Below, in pieces: positions 54,305 to 63,154 of a stretch of DNA of 64,000 nucleotides; within the stretch, counting starts at the first letter, position 1; the number at the start of each line of letters is the position of its first letter. The notes beneath the pieces were generated by a model. It was not told the DNA's origin. It was given only the letters and a program-made list of their open reading frames with translations, and searched no databases. Position numbers and translations under genes: made by a program. The DNA comes from Collimonas arenae (GTDB lineage Bacteria; Pseudomonadota; Gammaproteobacteria; Burkholderiales; Burkholderiaceae_D): assembly GCF_000786695.1 (NCBI RefSeq), contig NZ_CP009962.1:1736001-1800000 (forward strand), in the 5' to 3' direction.

Positions 54305-55468
54305 TCAGCGTACTGAGCGGTAAGTGGTATTGTGCCCGCGCTTGCTCAGTACAAGTTGCCACAACTGTCCTTGGCCGGAACGGAAAAATCCCGCCGAAGA
54401 AAGTATGAAGTATTTCCACATCCGATAGAAGCGCTCGCCGTATTTGTCCTTCAACTGCGGCCAGGCGCGGTCGAAGTTATCCCACCATGCCATCAGTGTG
54501 CGGTCATAGTCCTGGCCGAAATTGTGCCAGTCCTGGATCAGGAATTTTCCTTCCAGCGCATAGGTGATTTCCTTGGCTGATGGCAAGTGGCCATTCGGGA
54601 AAATGTACTTGTCGAGCCAGACATCCCGCTTTTTTTCAGTCTCGTAGTTGCCGATGGTATGCAGCAGGAACAGGCCGTCCGCCTTCAGCAGTCGGTCGAC
54701 GCCATCGAAGTATTCGTCGTAATTTTTTGCGCCCACAGCCTCGAACATGCCGACTGAAACGATCTTGTCGAATTGCCCTGTGAGCTCGCGGTAATCGATC
54801 AGTTCGATCGTGACCGGCAGTCCGGCGCACCTTGCCTGCGCGAGCTTCTGCTGTTCCTTAGAAACCGTAATGCCGACCACTTCCGCCTGATAGTGTTGCG
54901 CTGCATGACGCGCCAGGCCGCCCCAGCCGCAGCCGATATCCAGCAGGCGTTCGCCTGGCTTTAGTTCGAGCTTGCGGAAGATCAGGTCAAGTTTATGCAA
55001 CTGAGCCTGCTCCAGGTTCTCGGCCTTGGGCCAGTAGCCGCAGGTATATGTCATGCTGGAATCCAGCATCTTTTCAAACAGATCGTTGCCGATGTCGTAG
55101 TGCTGTTCGCCGACCTGGAAAGCGCGCTTGCGGCTTTGCAGGTTGAAGAGTTTCTGCCGCAGGATTTCCAGGAAGAAGCCGATTTTTGCCGGACCGACCA
55201 CCGTTTGCTCAAGGTCGTGGCTGGTAACCCTGAAAAAGAATTCATCCAGCTGCTCGCAATCCCAGTCGCCATCCATATACGACTCGCCGATGCCAAGCTC
55301 CCAGGTCGCAAACATCTTTTGAAAGAACGCCGGATCGTGGATTTGCATGTCCCAGGGCCGGTCGCCGTTAAGGCGGATATCGGCGTGCTCAAATAATTTG
55401 CTGATGATTTTCGCGCTATTCGTATCTGGGATCATTGGCGTTGGCTGGCCGGCTTTCACATTATTCAT
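54305..55468 (-). CDS. cfa: Cyclopropane-fatty-acyl-phospholipid synthase
   Basis: 387 residues. The SAM-binding motif is LLDIGCGWGGLARHAA, and MFEAVGAKNYDEYF and HTIGNYETEK...WLDKYIFPNGHLPS follow the family pattern. The N-terminal lipid-binding region has TWELGIGESYMDGDWDCEQLDEF. It methylenates membrane phospholipid acyl chains, typically in stationary phase. It diverges from the second sugar operon, so the 478-base gap holds its promoter too. Confidence 0.95.
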   Translation of the reverse strand: MNNVKAGQPTPMIPDTNSAKIISKLFEHADIRLNGDRPWDMQIHDPAFFQKMFATWELGIGESYMDGDWDCEQLDEFFFRVTSHDLEQTVVGPAKIGFFLEILRQKLFNLQSRKRAFQVGEQHYDIGNDLFEKMLDSSMTYTCGYWPKAENLEQAQLHKLDLIFRKLELKPGERLLDIGCGWGGLARHAAQHYQAEVVGITVSKEQQKLAQARCAGLPVTIELIDYRELTGQFDKIVSVGMFEAVGAKNYDEYFDGVDRLLKADGLFLLHTIGNYETEKKRDVWLDKYIFPNGHLPSAKEITYALEGKFLIQDWHNFGQDYDRTLMAWWDNFDRAWPQLKDKYGERFYRMWKYFILSSAGFFRSGQGQLWQLVLSKRGHNTTYRSVR

Positions 55469-55640
55469 GCAGTAATTCCCTTTTTAGTTGGAGTTATTTA
55501 GACACGGATGGAATCTTTGCGTGAGGCAGCTTTATGAGCGGAATTCTGTCATGGAAGCTCGGAGGTAAAGGGTAGCACTGCTTTGCCAGGTTGAGGTCAA
55601 GAAAGCGTTAAGTTCGATTAGGCTGACTTCGACGGCAAAA

Positions 55641-55670
55641 AAAGCAAGCGCTTGCGCAAGCGCTTGCTTT
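55641..55670. promoter_or_regulatory. 30-bp palindrome made of two tandem LacI-type operators
   Basis: GCAAGCGCTTGC occurs twice in direct succession (55644-55655 and 55656-55667). Each is itself a palindrome with a central CpG, as LacI-family repressors prefer. Together with flanking AAA and TTT they form a perfect 30-bp palindrome. The site covers the spacer of the putative promoter at 55652-55680 and precedes an operon that encodes a LacI regulator, so autoregulation is likely. Confidence 0.8.
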
Positions 55671-55680
55671 GCACTAATAT
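55652..55680 (+). promoter_or_regulatory. Putative promoter of the second sugar operon
   Basis: TTGCGC (55652-55657), 17 bases and TAATAT (55675-55680) give a weak -35 and a fair -10. The following leader of 266 bases before the first ATG is unusually long and has no other feature I can support. Confidence 0.5.
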
Positions 55681-55946
55681 TGGTTTCAAATCAGGTCGCC
55701 GGCTACATTTCCCGGTCGAGGTGGCCTAGGTAAAAAAGCATAAACGCTTGGAGACAAATGAAAATCCCGTATTTCCACGAGGCGATCCGACCTCGCCATC
55801 CATTGTCAAAAAATATCTATATTGAGCATTCGCTCACATCAGGATGCTGTCGTCTATTGGCGATTGCTTGACGGCATGCCTATGCTTCCATCCTGTTATT
55901 CGCGTTTGTATGAGATTGAGTATTCAGTCAGTTTCAGGGGGCACTC

Positions 55947-57494
55947 ATGAAATCAGCGTCAGATGCAACACCCATCCTGGAGATGCGCGGCATCTCCAAG
56001 ACCTTCAGCGGTTTGCGTGTATTGAAGGAAGTCGACCTGACCGTCTTCGCCGGCGAAGTGCATGCCTTGATGGGCGAAAACGGCGCAGGCAAGTCGACCC
56101 TGATGAAAGTCCTGTCCGGCGCGCATTCAGCGGATGCCGGCGGCGAGATCCGGATCGATGGCAAGGCGGTGGCCAACTACGGCCCGCGTGCAGCGAAAGA
56201 ACTCGGCGTCGCCGTGATCTATCAAGAGCTGAGCCTGTGTCCGAACCTGAGTGTGGCGGAAAACATCTACCTCGGCCGTGAGCTGAAGCGCGGCTGGACC
56301 GTCGACCGCAAGGCGATGGAAGCGGGTTGCGTCGATGTCTTGCTCCGTCTCGGCGCCGATTTCAAGCCGCAGACCAAGGTCAGCACCTTGTCGATTGCCG
56401 AGCGCCAGCTGGTGGAAATTGCCCGCGCGATCCATGCCCATGCGCGCATCCTGGTCATGGATGAGCCGACCACGCCGCTGTCCTCCCGTGAGACTGACCG
56501 TTTGTTCGCACTGATCCGCCAGTTGCGCCAAGAAGGGCTGGCGATTGTGTATATCAGCCATCGCATGGCCGAGATCTACGAATTGTCCGATCGCGTGTCC
56601 GTGCTGCGCGATGGCAAGCACGTCGGCATGCTGGAACGTGAAGAACTATCGGCTGAGGCGCTGGTGAAAATGATGGTGGGCCGCGACCTTTCCGGTTTCT
56701 ACAAAAAAGAACATGCGCCTTACGATCCCGGTAACGTGGTCATGCGGGTCCGCGACATGGCTGATGGTGGCAGGGTCCGGGGTTGCAGCTTTGATCTGCA
56801 TGCCGGCGAGGTGCTTGGCATCGCTGGCCTGGTGGGGGCAGGGCGTACCGAACTGGCGCGTCTGATTTTTGGCGCCAACCCGCGCATTTCCGGCACGCTC
56901 GAAGTGGCGGGCAAGGCAATCGCCAGCTTGCGTGGCCCGACCGATGCGATCCGCGCCGGCGTCGTCTATCTGACCGAAGACCGTAAGGCGCAAGGATTGT
57001 TTCTCGACATGAGCGTGCGCGACAACATCAATGTCTGCGCCTGTGTACCCGATTCGCGCTACGGCGGCGTGCTGGACCGCCGTCGCGGCGCACAACGCTC
57101 GGCGGAAGCAATCAAGTCCTTGTCGATCCGGGTTGCGTCGGGTGGCGTCAATGTCGGCGCGCTGTCGGGTGGCAACCAGCAAAAGGTATTGCTGGCGCGT
57201 TTGCTCGAAATCAAACCGCACGTGCTGATCCTCGATGAGCCGACGCGTGGCGTCGACATCGGCTCCAAGTCGGAAATCTACCGCATCATCAATGAGCTGG
57301 CTAAGGCTGGCGTCGGCGTGGTGGTGATTTCCAGCGAGTTGCCGGAAATCGTCGGTACCTCGGACCGCGTGCTGGTCATGCGCGAAGGCCAGCTGGTGGC
57401 GGAACTGGGCGGCCATTCTGGGCGCGAGATCACGCAGGAAAACATTATTGAACTGGCGACCGGCGCGCAGCAGGTAGAGCCGCAGGCGGCCTGA
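55947..57494 (+). CDS. Sugar ABC importer ATPase (RbsA/XylG type), second system
   Basis: 515 residues with two ATPase domains. The first has [25 protein letters not shown] and [11 protein letters not shown]; the second has the degenerate [25 protein letters not shown] and [14 protein letters not shown], as expected. It is clearly a paralogue of the ATPase at 26518 but not a recent duplicate. It heads the operon of importer, LacI regulator, xylulokinase and transaldolase. A pentose or pentitol is the likely cargo. Confidence 0.92.
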   Translation: MKSASDATPILEMRGISKTFSGLRVLKEVDLTVFAGEVHALMGENGAGKSTLMKVLSGAHSADAGGEIRIDGKAVANYGPRAAKELGVAVIYQELSLCPNLSVAENIYLGRELKRGWTVDRKAMEAGCVDVLLRLGADFKPQTKVSTLSIAERQLVEIARAIHAHARILVMDEPTTPLSSRETDRLFALIRQLRQEGLAIVYISHRMAEIYELSDRVSVLRDGKHVGMLEREELSAEALVKMMVGRDLSGFYKKEHAPYDPGNVVMRVRDMADGGRVRGCSFDLHAGEVLGIAGLVGAGRTELARLIFGANPRISGTLEVAGKAIASLRGPTDAIRAGVVYLTEDRKAQGLFLDMSVRDNINVCACVPDSRYGGVLDRRRGAQRSAEAIKSLSIRVASGGVNVGALSGGNQQKVLLARLLEIKPHVLILDEPTRGVDIGSKSEIYRIINELAKAGVGVVVISSELPEIVGTSDRVLVMREGQLVAELGGHSGREITQENIIELATGAQQVEPQAA

Positions 57495-57552
57495 GCCGTA
57501 CAAACGTCTGGACAGAATAATCATGAATCAGAATAGCAAGGAGACACAAATC

Positions 57553-58539
57553 ATGGGTACAAGCAGCAACCTCACGGCCGAGGTGGTCGGCAAGCGCGAG
57601 CAGGTGCGCGGTCTGTTACGCACGGTCGGCATGCTGCCGGTGCTGCTCCTACTGATATTGGGATTCGCCCTGATGAGCGAAAATTTCTTCACGGTGCAGA
57701 ACCTGTCGATCGTTACCCAGCAGGCATCGGTGAACATCGTTCTGGCAGCCGGCATGACCTTCGTCATCCTGACCGCCGGCATCGATCTGTCGGTGGGTGC
57801 GATCCTGGCGGCTTCGGCGGTGGTGGCGATGCTGGCGTCGCTGTCGCCGCAGTTCGGTATGCTGGGAATTGCGGCAGGCGTCGGCTTCGGCTTGCTGCTG
57901 GGCTTGACCAACGGCGTGTTGATCGCCTTCATGCGTCTACCGCCATTCATCGTCACGCTGGGCGCTCTGACTGCCATGCGTGGCCTGGCGCGGTTACTGG
58001 CCGACGACAAAACCGTCTTCAATCCCGACTTGCCATTTGCCTTTATCGGCAACGATTCAGTGCTTGGCGTGCCGTGGTTGGTGATTATCGCCTTGCTGGT
58101 GGTGGCGGTGTCCTGGTTTATCCTGCGCCGTACCGTGATCGGCGTGCAGATTTATGCGGTAGGTGGCAATCACGAGGCGGCGCGGCTGTCCGGCATCAAG
58201 GTCTGGAAAGTGCTGTTGTTCGTGTATGCAGTGTCCGGTTTGCTGGCTGGCCTGGGTGCGGTGATGACAGCCTCGCGCCTGTCTGCTGCCAATGGTCTGC
58301 AGCTTGGGCAATCCTACGAGCTGGATGCGATCGCCGCGGTGATTTTGGGTGGCACCAGCTTTACCGGCGGCGTCGGCTCGATAGGCGGCACCTTGATCGG
58401 CGCGCTGATCATTGCGGTGCTGACCAACGGCCTGGTGTTGCTGGGCGTATCCGATATCTGGCAATACATCATCAAGGGCATCGTGATTATCGGCGCTGTG
58501 GGGCTGGACCGTTATCGCCAGTCGGGCGCACGGACCTGA
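57553..58539 (+). CDS. Sugar ABC importer permease (RbsC type), second system
   Basis: 328 residues from ATG 57553, chosen because AAGGAG lies 9 bases ahead; ATG 57523 would add 10 residues. Helices begin at about residue 28. Family motifs [39 protein letters not shown] and [21 protein letters not shown] are present. It forms the membrane channel with the preceding ATPase. Confidence 0.92.
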   Translation: MGTSSNLTAEVVGKREQVRGLLRTVGMLPVLLLLILGFALMSENFFTVQNLSIVTQQASVNIVLAAGMTFVILTAGIDLSVGAILAASAVVAMLASLSPQFGMLGIAAGVGFGLLLGLTNGVLIAFMRLPPFIVTLGALTAMRGLARLLADDKTVFNPDLPFAFIGNDSVLGVPWLVIIALLVVAVSWFILRRTVIGVQIYAVGGNHEAARLSGIKVWKVLLFVYAVSGLLAGLGAVMTASRLSAANGLQLGQSYELDAIAAVILGGTSFTGGVGSIGGTLIGALIIAVLTNGLVLLGVSDIWQYIIKGIVIIGAVGLDRYRQSGART

Positions 58540-58629
58540 GGCGCATTTATATTAAGAGACCACCGGGCGCGGCAAGCTGGTCGCAGCGTCCGGATTTTTA
58601 TATGACCAGTAACTGGAGACAGGACCATC

Positions 58630-59568
58630 ATGAAAAAACTCGCTCTCGCAGCAATTCTTCCGTTTACGCTAGCACTGGCATTTTCGGCATCGGCACAGGC
58701 GCGTGAACTGAAATCGGTCGGCATTACGGTCGGCTCGCTCGGCAATCCTTATTTCGTGACGCTGGCTAACGGCGCCAAGGCCAAGGCGCTGCAGATCAAT
58801 CCCAACGTCAAGGTCACTGCGGTATCCGCAGATTATGACTTGAGCAAACAATTCACCCAGATCGATAATTTTATTTCGGCCGGAGTCGATCTGATCCTGT
58901 TGAACGCCACCGATCCCGTGGCAATTGAGCCGGCCATCAAGAAAGCGCAAAAGGCGGGCATCGTGGTGGTGGCGGTGGACGTCGGCGCCAAAGGCGTCGA
59001 TGCGACGGTGCAGACCGATAACGAAATGGCTGGCAAGCTGGCTTGCAAATATCTGGTCGAGAAACTGGGCGGCAAGGGTAATGTGATCATCCAGAACGGG
59101 CCGCAGGTGACTTCGGTGATCGATCGTGTCAAAGGCTGCAAGACTGTGCTGACTGCCGCGCCGGGTATCAAGGTGCTGTCGGATGACCAGGATGGCAAGG
59201 GATCCCGCGAAGGCGGCCTCAATGCGATGCAAGGCTACCTGACGCGCTTCCCTAAAATCGATGGTCTGTTCGCCATCAACGATCCGCAAGCGATCGGCAG
59301 CGATCTGGCTGCCAAGCAGTTGAAACGCAGCGGCATCATCATCACTTCGGTGGACGGTGCACCGGATATCGAAGCGGTGCTGAAGACAGATAGTGCGATC
59401 AAAGCGTCTGCCAGCCAGGATCCTTGGGCCCAGGCGCAGGACGCGGTGGCGGTCGGCTATGACATCCTCAACGGCAAGCGTCCGGCTCAGCCAACCCTAT
59501 TGCTGGCGCCGGTGCTGATTACTAAGGATAATATCGCCAGTTACAAAGGCTGGTCCAGCAAGCGATAA
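58630..59568 (+). CDS. Periplasmic sugar-binding protein, second system
   Basis: 312 residues, signal peptide about 1-24 (SASAQARE). The ribose-binding-type fold is seen in VGITVGSLGNPYFVTLANGAK, DYDLSKQFTQIDNFISAGVD, VVAVDVGAKGVDATVQTDN and AINDPQAIGSDLAAKQL. It lies 90 bases after the permease and ends close to the LacI gene. Ligand cannot be read, but the adjoining xylulokinase points to a pentose, pentulose or pentitol. Confidence 0.9.
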   Translation: MKKLALAAILPFTLALAFSASAQARELKSVGITVGSLGNPYFVTLANGAKAKALQINPNVKVTAVSADYDLSKQFTQIDNFISAGVDLILLNATDPVAIEPAIKKAQKAGIVVVAVDVGAKGVDATVQTDNEMAGKLACKYLVEKLGGKGNVIIQNGPQVTSVIDRVKGCKTVLTAAPGIKVLSDDQDGKGSREGGLNAMQGYLTRFPKIDGLFAINDPQAIGSDLAAKQLKRSGIIITSVDGAPDIEAVLKTDSAIKASASQDPWAQAQDAVAVGYDILNGKRPAQPTLLLAPVLITKDNIASYKGWSSKR

Positions 59569-59631
59569 GACAAGCAAGGCGGCTGCCGAAACCCGGTAAC
59601 CGCCCATTGTAAAAAGAGGAGATAGAACACA

Positions 59632-60630
59632 GTGGCAACCATGGATGATGTCGCAAGAATTGCGAACGTATCGACCTCGACGGTCTCGCACGTCTTGAAT
59701 GGCACGCGCAAGGTGAGGCCGGCGACGGTGCGCGCGGTGGAGGCGGCGATCCAGGCGCTCGGCTACATACCCAACACGCTGGCGCGCTCGCTGGCGCGTT
59801 CTACCTCCAACACCATCGGCGTCGCCATTTCCGCTCTCTCCAACCATTATTTCAGCGAAACCGTGCATGCGATTGAAACCGAGTGCGCCAAGCACGGCAT
59901 CATGATGCTGTATGTCGATACCCGAGACGATCCCGAGCAGGAGCTGCGCGCGGTCAAAGCCTTGCACCATCGGCGGGTCGACGGTATCTTGCTGGCGCCA
60001 TCCGCCGATCCGCAGCACCTGGCGCTGGAATACCTGCGCGCCAACGAGATTCCGGCAGTGCTGGTGGACCGCCTGATGGCGCAGGGATTCGACCAGGTTG
60101 GCGTTGAAAACAAGAAGTCTTCGCAAGAGCTGGTCAGCCACCTGATCGAACACGGCCATCGCCGCATTGCCCTTATTTCAGGCCGCGCCGGCCTGACCAC
60201 CACCGATGAGCGGATCGACGGCTACCGCGCGGCGTTGGCTGCTGCAAAACTGCCGTTTGACGAGGCGCTGGTGGTCAGCGGCGAATCCAGCAGCGAACCG
60301 GCGCGCACTGCAACTCGCCAGTTATTGACCCTGGCAGAGCCGCCGACCGCCATCATGGCCGCCAACAACCTGATGACCATCGGCGCCATGCATGCGCTGC
60401 GCGACGCCAGGATCGATGTGCCGGAGCAGATTGCGCTGGTCGGTTTCGATGATTTCGACTGGGCCGATTTCTTCGTGCCGCGCCTGACGGTGATGGCGCA
60501 ACCGGTCAAGGAGCTTGGCATGCGCGCCGTCAAGTTGCTGATGAAGCGGATCGAAGACCCGGTCGGCAAGAAGCAGATCGTACGGCTGGCGCCGACGTTG
60601 CGTGTGCGTAATTCATGCGGATGTCTTTGA
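59632..60630 (+). CDS. LacI-family transcriptional regulator
   Basis: 332 residues from GTG 59632 (AGAGGAG ahead; ATG 59641 is an alternative). The N-terminal helix-turn-helix is MDDVARIANVSTSTVSHVLNG with the hinge helix RVRPATVRAVEAAIQALGY-like sequence. The effector domain is of the periplasmic-binding type (TIGVAISALSNHYFSETVHAIE, VLVDRLMAQGFDQVGVENK). It should bind the tandem GCAAGCGCTTGC sites at 55641-55670 and respond to the imported sugar. Confidence 0.93.
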   Translation: MATMDDVARIANVSTSTVSHVLNGTRKVRPATVRAVEAAIQALGYIPNTLARSLARSTSNTIGVAISALSNHYFSETVHAIETECAKHGIMMLYVDTRDDPEQELRAVKALHHRRVDGILLAPSADPQHLALEYLRANEIPAVLVDRLMAQGFDQVGVENKKSSQELVSHLIEHGHRRIALISGRAGLTTTDERIDGYRAALAAAKLPFDEALVVSGESSSEPARTATRQLLTLAEPPTAIMAANNLMTIGAMHALRDARIDVPEQIALVGFDDFDWADFFVPRLTVMAQPVKELGMRAVKLLMKRIEDPVGKKQIVRLAPTLRVRNSCGCL

Positions 60631-60661
60631 ATCTGATTCCTTCTAAAGAAAATGAAAATCT

Positions 60662-62146
60662 ATGGGTAGTCCCATCTCGCTCGGGATTGATCTCGGCACG
60701 TCCGAGCTAAAAGCGGTGCTGCTGGATGAGTGCGGTACCGTCGTAGCGCACGCCGGGATCAGACTGGTGATTTCACGGCCGCAAGCGGGCTGGTCAGAGC
60801 AGGATCCGGAAAACTGGTGGCAAGCCTGCCTGGCGGCATTGCAGCAGTTAAGGCAATCCCAGCCGGACGCTTACAGCCGGGTGCGCTGCATCGGCCTGTC
60901 CGGGCAGATGCACGGTGCGGTCCTGCTGGATCAGGCTAACCGTGTGTTGCGCCCGGCGATCCTGTGGGACGATTCGCGCGCCATCGCGCAAGCGCAATGG
61001 CTGCACCAGGAACATCCCGAATTTTCTGAAATCACCGGCAGCTTGCCGATGGCCGGACTGACGGCGCCCAAGCTGTTGTGGATCAAACAATATGAGCCGC
61101 AGGTTTTTAGCGACATTTCCTGCGTCCTGTCGCCCAAGGATTACCTGCGACTGCGCTTGACCGGCGAACGTGTCAGCGATATGTCCGACGCCGCCGGCAC
61201 GCTGTGGCTGGATGTGCGCAAGCGCGACTGGTTCGAACCGATGGTGCAAGCGTGCGGATTGCAACTGAGCCAGTTGCCCCGTTTGGTCGAAGGCTCAGCT
61301 GCTGCAGCTGGCCTGAATGCCGAGGCAGCGGGACAGCTCGGACTGCGTCGGCAATTGCTGGTGGCGGGTGGCGGTGGCGACAATCCGGTATCTGCGGTCG
61401 GCATCGGCGCCATTGACGCCGGTCACGGCTTCATCACGCTGGGCACCAGCGCGGCGATCGTCGCCATCACCGGCCATGTAGCGGGTAATCCTGCCAGCGC
61501 AGTCCATAGTTTTTGTCATGCGCTGCCGCAGCGCTGGTACACCATGGGCGCCATGCTGGCGGGCGCCAGTTGTCTGCGCTGGGTCACCAATTTGTTAGGG
61601 CAGGAAAACGAGCAAACCTTGCTGCAAATGGTCGAAGCCGGTTTGCCGCAGACGCAGCCGGTATCCGCCGCCGTGCCGCTGTTCCTGCCCTATCTGGCCG
61701 GCGAGCGGACGCCGCACAATGATCCCTTGTTGCGTGGTGGCTTCATGAACCTGGGTTACGATAGCACTGCGGCAACGCTCGGTTACGCGGTGCTGGAAGG
61801 CGTCGGTTTCGGTTTGCTGGACGCGATGCATGCGGTGCATGCGGCCGGAGCAACGGTCGGTGCTTGCGCGCTGGTCGGTGGCGGCGCCCGCAGCAACTAT
61901 TGGGCGCAATTGTTATCCAATATCGTCGACAGGGAAATCTACACCTTGTCGGGCAGCGAGTTGAGCGCGTGCATAGGCGCGGCCAAGCTGGGTTTCCTGG
62001 CGTATGGACGAGGCGGTGATTTGCTACAGAGCGGCATGCCGGTCAAGGAACGCTTCTTTCCTATGCTTGCACAACAGCCGATGTTGCAGGCGCGCTATCA
62101 GCAGTTCCGTGGATTATTGACAGCGGCGCAAACCCTCCACGATTGA
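60662..62146 (+). CDS. xylB: Xylulokinase (FGGY family)
   Basis: 494 residues. The first phosphate loop is GIDLGTSELKAVLLDE; xylulokinase-type motifs are GLSGQMHGAVLLD, ILWDDSRA, and in the second half GTSAAIVAI, MGAMLAGASCLRW, PYLAGERTPHNDP and VGGGARSNYWAQLL. It phosphorylates D-xylulose to xylulose-5-P. No xylose isomerase or polyol dehydrogenase is in the window, so the xylulose must come from outside, or from xylose or arabitol converted by enzymes encoded elsewhere. Confidence 0.92.
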   Translation: MGSPISLGIDLGTSELKAVLLDECGTVVAHAGIRLVISRPQAGWSEQDPENWWQACLAALQQLRQSQPDAYSRVRCIGLSGQMHGAVLLDQANRVLRPAILWDDSRAIAQAQWLHQEHPEFSEITGSLPMAGLTAPKLLWIKQYEPQVFSDISCVLSPKDYLRLRLTGERVSDMSDAAGTLWLDVRKRDWFEPMVQACGLQLSQLPRLVEGSAAAAGLNAEAAGQLGLRRQLLVAGGGGDNPVSAVGIGAIDAGHGFITLGTSAAIVAITGHVAGNPASAVHSFCHALPQRWYTMGAMLAGASCLRWVTNLLGQENEQTLLQMVEAGLPQTQPVSAAVPLFLPYLAGERTPHNDPLLRGGFMNLGYDSTAATLGYAVLEGVGFGLLDAMHAVHAAGATVGACALVGGGARSNYWAQLLSNIVDREIYTLSGSELSACIGAAKLGFLAYGRGGDLLQSGMPVKERFFPMLAQQPMLQARYQQFRGLLTAAQTLHD

Positions 62147-62188
62147 TGTATGACATTTTATTCATTTTATAAAGCAAAGGTTTAGCCC

Positions 62189-63154
62189 ATGAATCAGCTG
62201 GAACAATTGAAGCAGTACACGACCGTTGTCGCGGACACAGGTAATTTCAAGCAACTGGCGCAGTTCAAGCCGCGCGACGCCACCACTAATCCATCGTTGA
62301 TCCTGAAAGCCGTGCAGCAAGCCGACTATGCCCCCTTGCTGGCTGAAACAGTTGCCGCCCATGCCGACAGTCAACTCGACCAGATCGTCGACCAGGTACT
62401 GGTGCGCTTCGGGCTGGAGATTTTGAAAGTCGTGCCGGGCCGTGTTTCCACCGAAGTCGATGCGCGCCTGAGTTTCGACACGGCGGCCACGGTGGCGCGC
62501 GCGCGCCGCATCATGGCCTTGTATGAAGCCGCCGGCATTGGCCGCGAGCGCGTGCTGATCAAGATCGCCTCGACCTGGGAAGGGATTCAGGCCGCGCGCA
62601 TCCTGGAACAGGATGGCATCCGCTGCAACCTGACGCTGCTGTTCGCGTTCTGCCAGGCGGTGGCCTGCGGCGACGCCAAGGTACGCCTGATTTCGCCGTT
62701 CGTCGGCCGTATCTATGACTGGTACAAGAAATCTGCCGGCGCTGCCTGGGATGAATCCGCCAACACCTTATCCAATGATCCCGGCGTCAAGTCGGTGGCG
62801 CAGATCTATAGCTACTACAAACGCTTCGGGATAGACACCGAGGTAATGGGCGCAAGTTTCCGCAACGTCGGCCAGATTGCGGCGCTGGCCGGTTGCGATC
62901 TGCTCACCATCAGCCCGGAACTGCTGGCGCAACTGCAAGGCAGCGATGCTGAGATGCCGCTGGCGCTGGATAAGGATGCCGCCGCCAAGGCCGATTTGCG
63001 TGCTGTCAGCTACAACGAGGCCGAATTTCGCTACGCACTGAATGAGGATGCGATGGCGACTGAAAAGCTGGCGGAGGGGATACGCGGTTTTGCCGCCGAT
63101 GCCGTCAAGCTCGACAAGATCATCGAGGGTTTGCTAGCATCGGCGCGCGGCTGA
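62189..63154 (+). CDS. tal: Transaldolase (TalB type)
   Basis: 321 residues, the class I length. The N-terminal [12 protein letters not shown], the Schiff-base Lys in [15 protein letters not shown], and the phosphate-binding region [15 protein letters not shown] and SFRNVGQI are family signatures. It exchanges dihydroxyacetone units between sedoheptulose-7-P and glyceraldehyde-3-P, processing the pentose phosphate made by the kinase upstream. It is 42 bases after xylB and is the last gene of the operon. Confidence 0.95.
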   Translation: MNQLEQLKQYTTVVADTGNFKQLAQFKPRDATTNPSLILKAVQQADYAPLLAETVAAHADSQLDQIVDQVLVRFGLEILKVVPGRVSTEVDARLSFDTAATVARARRIMALYEAAGIGRERVLIKIASTWEGIQAARILEQDGIRCNLTLLFAFCQAVACGDAKVRLISPFVGRIYDWYKKSAGAAWDESANTLSNDPGVKSVAQIYSYYKRFGIDTEVMGASFRNVGQIAALAGCDLLTISPELLAQLQGSDAEMPLALDKDAAAKADLRAVSYNEAEFRYALNEDAMATEKLAEGIRGFAADAVKLDKIIEGLLASARG

